A stretch of 64,000 nucleotides of DNA, from contig OZ241348.1 in the NCBI GenBank assembly GCA_965199915.1, positions 1,798,001-1,862,000 on the forward strand. Direction: 5' to 3'. The notes under the pieces are model-generated. The model was given only the letters and a program-made list of their open reading frames with translations, ran no database searches and was not told the DNA's origin. This document shows, in pieces, positions 17,056 to 25,083 of the stretch (its first letter is position 1; each line of letters opens with the position of its first letter). A program made the position numbers and the translations under genes. This DNA comes from VXYL01 sp965199915. GTDB lineage: Bacteria > Pseudomonadota > Gammaproteobacteria > Pseudomonadales > Azotimanducaceae.

Positions 17056-19667
17056 TTGGGTACCCCAGAAGCGCCCGTTACCGCAGCCATCTGTCCCATC
17101 AACACGTTGGAGATCAGAGCGGAGCGGCGCTCCGCCAAGAGCACGTTTGTCCTCCTCGCGCGATCCTCAACGGTGCTTATCGATGCAATCTCGCTGTCGA
17201 GGTAGTCGGCCAAGGCGCACTGTGTTGGCCAGTCTGGCGTATGGACGCGAATGCCGCCTATGGACGGCCACTCCGCCCGAGGCATCTTGGACCCGAACGT
17301 CGACGCTGTCACTTCGTCCAGAAAAGAAGAAGACAGTAGTGTGTACTTTAGAAACCTCGGCTCAATGGACACTGGAGTCAGAACCAGCGCTTCCGTCGTA
17401 CACTGCCCGGAAAACTCCGCAATCCAAGCCTTCGCCAAATATGGTCGCAGCTTTCCGAATAGAACGTCGCCGACGTCAAAGAAGTTGCCAGTCGACTGAC
17501 TTGCTAGGCCGCTCTCGATGTCAGCGAGATCGACAACGAGCTTTCCTGTGTGCGACTCGATGTCCGCAAGACCAATGTAGGGAAGGTCCGGCCTGTCATC
17601 AATCCGTTCGCTCCGCAACGCCACCGATCGCTTCAAGGGTACCAAGGGGAAGCGTGCGCTTGGGCATTGACTTGCTTGTGCGACGGCACGGCGTCTCTCC
17701 TTCAACAGTCGCACGGTCATGCGCTCCGCTTCGCTCAGGTCGGTATCGATGTCTGCCAACGCCCGCGGCTGCGCAAACTCGAAAAAGTGTCGGTTGAAGT
17801 TGATCTCGTACCCAACCTTGTCTTTGCTGCGGTCCATCCATGCGTCCGGCACATAGGGGCGTACTTCGCGCTCGAAGTAAGCGTCAACGTCGTCGAGCAA
17901 CGGCACGTTCTCGAAGTCGCGCAACTGCGGGTCGGGTTCCAAGGCGGGTGCCTGTGCAACAACGGGCTCGGCCTCCGGGTCACGCTCGGTACACGTCGCA
18001 CGGAAGGCCGCACTCTGCACCTTCGTCCACGCGGCCTTTCGCTTGTGCAGCAGGTCGGCAATGCGCTCCCAAACGGCGTTCCAGTCCGTGGCTGGTTTGC
18101 TGCCCAGCGCACGCTGTATGGCGCGAACGTCATCCTCCAGCTCGGGGTGGTCAAGGAGGAACGCTCTCTTCCGGTCCGCCGTCATCTGGTAGCGCAACCG
18201 CAGCGGGCGATCCACCGTCACGCGGGTGAAGCCGAAATCCTCGTTCTTGAAAATCTTGGAACGCTCGCCGTTTCGGAACCGGCCGTAGAGGCGCACGATC
18301 TGTTCGATCTGTTTGTCCGCCAAGTGACGGCGTTTGTCGCCGAGGCTGCGCTTGCTGTCGGCGCTGCCGCCGGGTGTCCAGAGGTCGCGGGCGTCCAAGA
18401 GTTGGATCTTGCCCTTGCGTCGCCGCTCCTTGTTGTTGGCGACGATCCAGATGTAGGTGCCGATGCCGGTGTTGTAGAACATCTGCTCCGGCAGGGCGAC
18501 GATGGCTTCCAGCCAGTCGTTTTCGATGATCCAGCGGCGGATGTTGCTCTCGCCGGAACCTGCGCCGCCAGTGAACAGCGGCGAGCCGGAGAAGACGATG
18601 GCGAGGCGGGAACCATGCTTGTGTTCCTCTGGCCGCACCGGTTCGAACTTGTCGATCATGTGCAGCAGGAACAGCAGTGCGCCGTCGTTCACCCGCGGCA
18701 GTCCGGCACCGAAGCGGCCGGCGTAGCCCTTCGACTGATGCTCCCGCTTGATCTCGTCTTGCTGCTTTCGCCAATCGACGCCGAAGGGCGGGTTGGTGAT
18801 GAAGTAGTCGAAAGTCTCGCTGTCGAACCGATCCTTCGTCAAGCTGTCGCCGAAGCGCACGTTGTCGCCGCCGCCGTTGTGGTCCACCTGCTTGAGCAGC
18901 ATGTCCGAGGCGGCGATGGCGTAGGCGCGGTTGTTGTAGTCCTGCCCGTAGGCGTACAACTGGGCTTCGGCGTTGTGGTCGCGCAGGTAGTTCTGCGCTT
19001 CGGCCAACATTCCGCCGGTGCCGCAGGCAGGGTCCAGCAGAGTGCGCACCACGCCGGGGGTGGCCAGCAGGTCGTCGTCGTGGATGAAGAGCAGGCTCAC
19101 CATCAGGCGGATGACTTCGCGGGGCGTGAAGTGGTCGCCGGCGGTCTCGTTGGCCAGTTCGTTGAAGCGGCGGATCAGGTTCTCGAAGATGAGACCCATC
19201 TGTTCGTTCGGCACCTGGTCCGGGTGCAGGTCCACGTCGCGGAACTTGGAGACGACGAGGTAGAGGATGTTCGCCTCCTGCATCTTCACGATCTCCGTTC
19301 CGAAGTCGAAGTAGTCCACGAAGATGCGGCGCACTTCGGCGGAGAAGCCGTTGATGTAGCTGGTCAAGTGCTGGGCGACGTTGTCCGGGTCGCCTTGCAG
19401 TTTGTCGAAATCCAGTGGGGAACGGTTGTGGAAGCGTTGGTCGGAGACGCGGTTCAGCATCTTGTCCAATGCCGGCCCCTCCAATCTCTCTTTGCGCCGC
19501 TCATACTCGGCCAGCACCTTCGCCTTCGTGGGCGCCAGCACGCAGTCGAAGCGGCGCAGCACCGTCATCGGCAGCATCACCCGCTCGTACTGCGGCGGGC
19601 GGTATGGGCCGCGCAGCAGATCGGCGATCTGCCAGATCAGGTTGGAGAAGTAACCGTGGTCGTGCAT
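17052..19667 (-). CDS. hsdM: Fused type I DNA methyltransferase HsdM with a single-TRD (half) HsdS
   Basis: The 871-residue protein begins with the HsdM N-terminal helical domain. SAM motif I is LDPACGTGGM (211-220) and the catalytic N6-adenine motif is TNPPF (291-295). A helical linker follows (500-640). Residues about 655-870 are one HsdS target-recognition domain (PLVPLKRSVALRSERI, FGKLRPYLAKAWIAEF) with the closing helix SALISNVLMGQM. Standard HsdS has two such domains. One per chain means two copies must pair, which predicts a symmetric bipartite recognition sequence (inference from half-HsdS proteins). It modifies host DNA and guides HsdR. It ends overlapping the ImmA gene and starts 50 bases after the truncated ATPase gene. 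Confidence 0.93.
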   Translation of the reverse strand: MHDHGYFSNLIWQIADLLRGPYRPPQYERVMLPMTVLRRFDCVLAPTKAKVLAEYERRKERLEGPALDKMLNRVSDQRFHNRSPLDFDKLQGDPDNVAQHLTSYINGFSAEVRRIFVDYFDFGTEIVKMQEANILYLVVSKFRDVDLHPDQVPNEQMGLIFENLIRRFNELANETAGDHFTPREVIRLMVSLLFIHDDDLLATPGVVRTLLDPACGTGGMLAEAQNYLRDHNAEAQLYAYGQDYNNRAYAIAASDMLLKQVDHNGGGDNVRFGDSLTKDRFDSETFDYFITNPPFGVDWRKQQDEIKREHQSKGYAGRFGAGLPRVNDGALLFLLHMIDKFEPVRPEEHKHGSRLAIVFSGSPLFTGGAGSGESNIRRWIIENDWLEAIVALPEQMFYNTGIGTYIWIVANNKERRRKGKIQLLDARDLWTPGGSADSKRSLGDKRRHLADKQIEQIVRLYGRFRNGERSKIFKNEDFGFTRVTVDRPLRLRYQMTADRKRAFLLDHPELEDDVRAIQRALGSKPATDWNAVWERIADLLHKRKAAWTKVQSAAFRATCTERDPEAEPVVAQAPALEPDPQLRDFENVPLLDDVDAYFEREVRPYVPDAWMDRSKDKVGYEINFNRHFFEFAQPRALADIDTDLSEAERMTVRLLKERRRAVAQASQCPSARFPLVPLKRSVALRSERIDDRPDLPYIGLADIESHTGKLVVDLADIESGLASQSTGNFFDVGDVLFGKLRPYLAKAWIAEFSGQCTTEALVLTPVSIEPRFLKYTLLSSSFLDEVTASTFGSKMPRAEWPSIGGIRVHTPDWPTQCALADYLDSEIASISTVEDRARRTNVLLAERRSALISNVLMGQMAAVTGASGVPK

Positions 19668-19717
19668 GGTTTGACCGCCTCAGAGTGCCGCCAGCCGCTC
19701 TATGTGGAGTGTCGCCG

Positions 19718-20650
19718 TCACCATCTGTTGCCGCCAAGCTCCCCGTCCGTCCACAAGTCGCCGAGGCTGTAGTCCTTCAGCCAAATCGAGAGATCAGCCT
19801 TGTCCAAGCGGCGCATTTCGGTCTCGCCGTCGTGCTTTTCGCAAATCACCACGCTCTCCGGCTGGTCGGTCAACGCGTCGACGATGACGTCCGAATGGGT
19901 GGTGACGACGAGTTGGCTGCGTTGGGACGCATCGCGCATTAAGTCGGTCAACGTAGGCAGCAAATCCGGGTGCAGCCCCAACTCCGGCCCCTCGATGCAA
20001 ATCAACGGTGGCGGCTTCGGATGCAGCAACACGGCCAGCAGACACAGGTAGCGCAGCGCTCCGTCCGAAAGCAGGGTGGCTGGAATGGCCCGGTTGCCCT
20101 TCTCCTCGAGGAAGAGCCCCACGGTGCCGCCCGTCACCGGGCACCGAAAGTCCACAATCCCATCGTAGAGAGAGCGGAGCGCGTCGAGCACCGCCCGCTT
20201 GTGGTCGCCAAGGAACTGCGACAACACCAAGGCTAGGTTCCCGCCGCCCTCGTCCAAGAAATCGCTACGCCCATGTGCACCACATGGAGCGCGAAGGGAA
20301 GCATCCGGACCGAACGTCCAGTTTCTGTAGAGGCGAATGGCCTCGTACTGCTCCTTCAGATACCAAAGGTCCGTTTGCCGGGTAGCGGAATGGAGCATCG
20401 ACGCTTCTGGCATGTCGTTCTCGGAAGACACTCCACAGACCGTGCCGTTGTTATCTTGGCGAAGCTCATCGAGAGGTTCCACGCGTTCAAAGACCACCTT
20501 GATGCTTCCACCAAGGTTGGCCACATCGCAAACATGATGCAGCGCCCCTATCGGCGGGAGGTCAACTGTTGCCTCCATGCGGATGCTCTGCGGTACGTCG
20601 GGGCCCTTCCAAAAGAACTCGTCCGGCCCACCTCGGCGGGCAATCGGTTC
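19718..20650 (-). pseudogene. 5'-truncated AAA (SMC/RecF-like) ATPase
   Basis: The readable protein starts in mid-domain with RRGGPDEFFWKGPD and runs to 19718. It holds the C-terminal half of an AAA_21-type ATPase: a signature-like segment LLSDGALRYLCLLAVLL, Walker B as LICIEGPELGLHPD, and the switch segment VVTTHSDVIVDAL. The N-terminal Walker A half is absent. Upstream of about 20650 the frame is open only because it is antisense to another gene, so the apparent start at 20917 is false; ATG 20578 is the first plausible in-frame start. Without Walker A it should not bind ATP properly. It precedes hsdM-hsdS by 50 bases in the same direction and may once have belonged to the restriction island. 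Confidence 0.75.
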
Positions 20651-21923
20651 GGCGCTGCTCTTCGGGGGAAAGCTGGCGGGCGACGATGCCATTCGCGCCG
20701 GCGGCGAGCACGACGCAGCGGTGGCGGACGCGGTTCGGGACGCCGCGCTGGACGCCCACCTCCGCGAGATGCGGGAGGCCGGCGTCACACACGTTCCCGC
20801 GGACGCGCTGCCGGCGGTCGTGCGCGAGGCGCTTGGCCTGCGCGCCGGGGAGCGGATTCCGGTGGAGCGGTTTTTCGATCCGGCATTCCAAGACGCCATG
20901 GTGAGGCACGGCATCACCGAGGCTGTTCCCCTCGAATCCTACGAACCGTCGGCGGCCGTGCTCGCCGACCCGGGCGTCCGCGCGGCAATGCGCGGCGCGT
21001 TCGGGCCCGGGGCCGAGATCATCGCCACGCCAGAGGTTCTGCGGGCGCTGAACGATCATCCGGGCGATCGCGAGAAACTCCGCGACGCCGTGGAGCGGTC
21101 GATCGACGAGCTGCCGCCAACGATGCGCGAACAGCTGGCAAGCGGCTTCCAGCTGCCCGGCGATGCCCGCCACGCCGGATCGGCGCCGCTCGAGCGTCTA
21201 CCGACGGACGAAGTCCTCGCCAAACTGGATCGCGGATCCCGCGACGCGCTTGCGCCCTTCCGGGATCTCCTTGACGACCATTGGGCATTGACGGACGCCA
21301 TGCCCACCATGACGAAACGCGAACGCAAGGCCGCGACGAGGTTTCTCGCGCGAATGCGCAAACCGGCGCCGCCGCCGGTGGACTCCCCGTACGCCAAGGC
21401 CACCGAGCGGTGGCGCCAGCAGGGCTACCGCGACGCGCCGGGCGCGCCGCGCGGCACCGCCCTGCTGGCGACGATCGAGCAGACCAAGCGGAGCGCGCGC
21501 GAGGACGGGGTTCCCGGCAACACTCCAACACAGGCGCAGTTCGACGAGCACATGGGCGGCGAATTCATGGCGCCGGTGCCGGACGAGCTGAAAGCGCCCG
21601 GGGCAAAAGCCCATGTTCTTGCCGAAGCGGGAGGTGTTGTGCGGCTCTACCCCCGGTCCGCTTTCGACAACGCCGTTCTACTCGTCGAAGAGACCGAGGC
21701 GGATGCGTTCTTTCCCCGTGATCCGAACCTCACCATCGCCGGGCATCCGGCCACCGTTTCGTGGTCGCTGTTCGAGAACGGCGTTTGGACAACCACCGTG
21801 GCCGGCTACGACGGGCGCCGGGTGCATCACATCACCGTGGAGAAGAAGCTCGATGGCGCGCAGCGGGAGCGGTTCGTTCGCCTCGCCGCGGGCATCATTG
21901 AGGATGCGTCTCTAACACGATGA
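20650..21923 (+). pseudogene. N-terminally truncated uncharacterised protein
   Basis: The frame is open from an ATG at 20577, but its first 25 or so codons are antisense to the ATPase fragment, so real homology should begin near 20650 (FGGKLAGDDAIRAGGEHD). The remaining 420 residues are acidic, alanine-rich and mostly helical, ending in a small beta domain (TVSWSLFENGVWTTTVAGYD). The Arg/Pro-rich middle (APPPVDSPYAKATERWRQQG) and mixed content recall fragments of large phage or plasmid polyvalent proteins, but I do not recognise the family. It meets the ATPase head to head, and both lack their 5' ends. Whether it is expressed is unknown. Confidence 0.5.
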
Positions 21924-21948
21924 AGGGACGCGCAAGCCGCCGCCCGGA

Positions 21949-24174
21949 TCACCCCCCGCCCTGGCTTCGGCGCGCCAAGGCGAGGTGCGAGCGGGCTTCC
22001 TCCAGTCCGGGATCCAGCGCCAACGCCCGTTCCAAGCTCGCAATCGCGGCGTCGGCTTGGCCGACCGCGTACAGGGCGTAGCCGCGGCCGGCGTGCAGTC
22101 CGGCCGCATCGGGGGCTTGTTCGAGGGCGCGTTGGAAAAGCGCCAGCGCGTCCTGGTGGCGCTGCTGCGCGATCCGCAGCGAGGCCAGGTTGCCAAGCGC
22201 CGTGGCGTCGCGTGGTTTGATGGCAAGCGCCCGCTCGTAATGCCGCGCCGCCGCGCCCGCCGAGCCGGTCTTCGCCCATTCGGCACGGCCCATCGACGTG
22301 TGCAGCGAGAACGCCGCGCCCGGTTCCGGCGCTTGCGCCAGCGCGCGCCGCCAAGCGGTAAGCGCCTCGTCGTGGCGTTCAAGCCCGAACAGCAAGTTGC
22401 CTCGCGCGCTGTGCGTGGCAATGTCCCCCGCGCCCTCTTCCATCAAGCGGTCGTACAGTTCCAAGGCGGCCTCCGGCTGCCGCTTGGCTTGCAGCAGTTT
22501 GGCAAGGTTGCGCAAGATGCTGATGTCGTCCGGCGCACTTTCCAGCGCTTGGCGCAGCAGCGCCTCGGCCTCGTCCAGCGCGTTGCGGCGCGACAGCAGC
22601 ACGGCGAGGTTCTCCAGCGGCTTGGCGGCTTCCTGCGCGGGCGCGATCGCCACCGCCCGCCGCAGGTGGCGCTCGGCCTCGTCGAAGCGTTCAAGCTGAC
22701 CGAGCGCCACGGCCAGGTTGACGAGCGCGTCGTGGGAATCCGGCCGTTGCGCCACAGCGATGCGCGCCGCCGCCTCCGCTTCCTCCAAGCGGTTCTCCGC
22801 GATCAGCGCCTTGGCGAGGTTCAGATGCGCCCCGACGGCGTCCGGATTGCGCTCGACGATGTGCTGGAAGAACGTCACCTCGTCGCGGTAGATGGCCGAT
22901 TGCCGCCACGTGAGCGCGGCGAGCAGCACCAGCACCGCCACACCGCCGCCCGCCGCGACCCGGCGCCATGCGACGGGCAGCGCTTGCGCGCCGGCGGCGA
23001 CGGCGCCGATCGCCACCGCCAGCACGCCGATGCCGGCCAGATATTGATAGCGATCCGCCACGAACGAAAACAGCAGGTAGGTGTGGTCGATGAAGCCGAG
23101 GGTGGGCGACAGCGTCACCACGAAGAAGAGCGCGCCGGCGAGCGGACCGCGGCCAAGGCGACCGCGCAGGAACCACAGGGCCGCCGCCAGCGCCAGCGCC
23201 AAGGCGAGCGCCGCCCACGCCGCCGGGTTGTCAACTTGCACGTCCCAATGCGAATAGATGACGGCCAAATCGGCCGGCCACGCCAACTTGCCAACGTAGA
23301 ACCAGAGGGCGCGGGCGGCGATCAAGAGCCGCTCGACGAAGGAGTAGTCGAACGAAGCGGGCGTCTTGGTGGTGACAAGCAGCAGGTCCACCGCCACGAG
23401 CGCAAGCGCCACCACGAAGAACGGCGCGAGCCGCGCCACGTCCGTGAAGGCGACGCGGCCGCTGCGCCACCAGTGCAACACCAAAAGCGCCGCCGGCAGG
23501 GTGACCACCATGTTCTTCGCCAACATGCCGGCCGCCAGCAACGCCAGCGCCAAGCCGTAGCGCCATTTGTTTGCGCGAACCGATTGCGCCGCGCCGGTTT
23601 CCGCAGCCGCCAGGAAACGCAGCCACACCAGCGCGCAGGCGAGGTAGAACAACCCGGAGAGCACGTCCTTGCGCTCGATGGTCCACGCCACCGATTCCAC
23701 ATGCAGCGGATGCACCGCGAACACCGCGGCGACGAACCACGCGCCGGGCACCGCCAACGCAAATAAGATCCGCCACAGCAACACCGCGTTGGCGGCGTGC
23801 AACAGCACGTTGACGACGTGAAAGCCCTGGGGCGCGAACCCCCACAGTTTGTGCTCCAACCAGAAGGTGGTGTAGGTGAGCGGCCGATAATGCGGTTCCC
23901 GCACCTCGGTCGGCGCAAACCAGATGCGCTGCAAGCCGGCCAGATCGCGCAACGCCGGTTCGCCCGGAATGTGGTTGACGTCGTCCCAAACGAACCCGCC
24001 CCACAGCATCGCCGGCAGATAGCTCGCGAGCGCCATTGCCAAGAGCGCCAGAACGCCGAGCGCCAGCCAACGGGTCTGGCGGCGCTCGGGGTTCGCTGCT
24101 TGCGGCGATGCCGCCTCTGGCACGGGAACGGCGCGACGCGGGGGCCGCCTTCGTCTATTTCTCTTGCGGCGCAA
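21949..24174 (-). CDS. TMTC-like membrane protein: GT-C-type transmembrane half plus TPR repeats
   Basis: After a basic N-terminus the protein has about ten transmembrane helices (residues 35-440) with the luminal loop motifs GFVWDDVNHI and HPLHVESVAWTIERKDVL, hallmarks of the TMTC/protein O-mannosyltransferase-like GT-C group. Residues 445-735 are about eight tetratricopeptide repeats (for example HLNLAKALIAENRLEEAEAA). Such proteins are inner-membrane candidates for lipid-linked sugar transfer with the TPR part outside or at the surface of the membrane. The frame's first codon is TTG at 24174, which overlaps the HEPN gene by 20 bases; a later start is possible. The substrate is unknown. Confidence 0.83.
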   Translation of the reverse strand: MRRKRNRRRRPPRRAVPVPEAASPQAANPERRQTRWLALGVLALLAMALASYLPAMLWGGFVWDDVNHIPGEPALRDLAGLQRIWFAPTEVREPHYRPLTYTTFWLEHKLWGFAPQGFHVVNVLLHAANAVLLWRILFALAVPGAWFVAAVFAVHPLHVESVAWTIERKDVLSGLFYLACALVWLRFLAAAETGAAQSVRANKWRYGLALALLAAGMLAKNMVVTLPAALLVLHWWRSGRVAFTDVARLAPFFVVALALVAVDLLLVTTKTPASFDYSFVERLLIAARALWFYVGKLAWPADLAVIYSHWDVQVDNPAAWAALALALALAAALWFLRGRLGRGPLAGALFFVVTLSPTLGFIDHTYLLFSFVADRYQYLAGIGVLAVAIGAVAAGAQALPVAWRRVAAGGGVAVLVLLAALTWRQSAIYRDEVTFFQHIVERNPDAVGAHLNLAKALIAENRLEEAEAAARIAVAQRPDSHDALVNLAVALGQLERFDEAERHLRRAVAIAPAQEAAKPLENLAVLLSRRNALDEAEALLRQALESAPDDISILRNLAKLLQAKRQPEAALELYDRLMEEGAGDIATHSARGNLLFGLERHDEALTAWRRALAQAPEPGAAFSLHTSMGRAEWAKTGSAGAAARHYERALAIKPRDATALGNLASLRIAQQRHQDALALFQRALEQAPDAAGLHAGRGYALYAVGQADAAIASLERALALDPGLEEARSHLALARRSQGGG

Positions 24175-24553
24175 TCCGTTCCAACTCTTGCCCGACGCGC
24201 CGCCATAGCGCCTCGACCTGCCGCAACGCCGTCCGCCGATCTATTGGCATGTCCGCGGCCACCTCGTGATGGCGAAACAGCGCGCCAAAGGGCGTGTAGA
24301 CGCGCAGCGGCAGGAAGACGGTTGCGTCCACCGTCTCCTGTAGCAGTTCCATCAACGCGCCCAGGTCGTGTGTGAGCGGGAACCGCACCCCCAAGAGGGC
24401 CAGCCACGCCTTGAGCGACTTCTCGGCGGCTTGTTGCACATGGAAGCCGAACACGCCGTCGCCAACATCCGCGGCCGCAAGGAGGGCGCGCAAGGCGCGG
24501 ATGTCCTGCTCAGCGACTTCCAGCAAAGCCCGCGCGCACTTATGGTCGCTCAT
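24155..24553 (-). CDS. HEPN-domain protein (toxin-like partner of MNT)
   Basis: The frame opens at 24592, but ATG 24553 is preferred because it overlaps the end of the MNT gene by 14 bases and gives the usual N-terminus MSDHKCARALLEVAEQDI. The 132-residue protein is all helical with FHVQQAAEKSLKAWLALLG, the core HEPN pattern, followed by THDL. The canonical RNase Rx4-6H motif is not obvious. In characterised MNT-HEPN pairs the HEPN protein is the toxin and the MNT partner neutralises it, in some cases by AMPylation. It is the middle gene of an MNT-HEPN-TMTC run on the minus strand. Confidence 0.85.
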   Translation of the reverse strand: MSDHKCARALLEVAEQDIRALRALLAAADVGDGVFGFHVQQAAEKSLKAWLALLGVRFPLTHDLGALMELLQETVDATVFLPLRVYTPFGALFRHHEVAADMPIDRRTALRQVEALWRRVGQELERIAPQEK

Positions 24554-24875
24554 AGAGCACTCGGCCTTCCGCCACCGCCCGCCCGACCACATGGTTCAAT
24601 GAATCGCTCCAATAGTCGAACTCGTGGCGCGAGTAGACCAGGATGTCGGTGGGCACATGGAACTTCGCCAGTGCTTCGTAGAGGCGAACGCAAAACCGCC
24701 GGCGGCTTCTCTGCGCGTTGAACGGGGCGCTGTCCACGACGATGAAGTCCACGTCGGAAGTCTCGCCGGCGTCTCCCCGCGCCCGCGAGCCGAACAAGAT
24801 GACGCGCTCCGGCCGCGCCTCGGCCACGATGGCGCCAACCATCTGGCGGATCAGATCCTCCGTCACCGGCTTCAT
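24540..24875 (-). CDS. MNT-type minimal nucleotidyltransferase (antitoxin-like)
   Basis: The 111-residue protein carries the polymerase-beta-type signature GSRARGDAGETSDVDFIVV at residues 29-47, giving the GSx10DxD metal site, and a third acidic residue in PTDILVYS. Size and neighbour identify it as the MNT half of an MNT-HEPN toxin-antitoxin pair. Its stop codon lies inside the HEPN gene, so both are made together. It is divergent from the molybdopterin subunit gene, with about 210 bases between the starts. Confidence 0.88.
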   Translation of the reverse strand: MKPVTEDLIRQMVGAIVAEARPERVILFGSRARGDAGETSDVDFIVVDSAPFNAQRSRRRFCVRLYEALAKFHVPTDILVYSRHEFDYWSDSLNHVVGRAVAEGRVLYERP

Positions 24876-25083
24876 TCAAGTGTCCCGCACGGCACAACGC
24901 ATCACTTCAAGGCTACCACGCCGCAGAACAGGGAGGCGGTCCACGTTCGGTGTCGGTTGCCGGTGCCTTCGCGCCGCGATGCGGCTATCGAAGCCGCAAA
25001 AAAAGCAGCGCCCAACACGCGGTATAGTTTGCGTTCCGCCTTTTTCTAGGCGACTGTTTTGGAAGCAGGTGGGGAGGAAGCGC

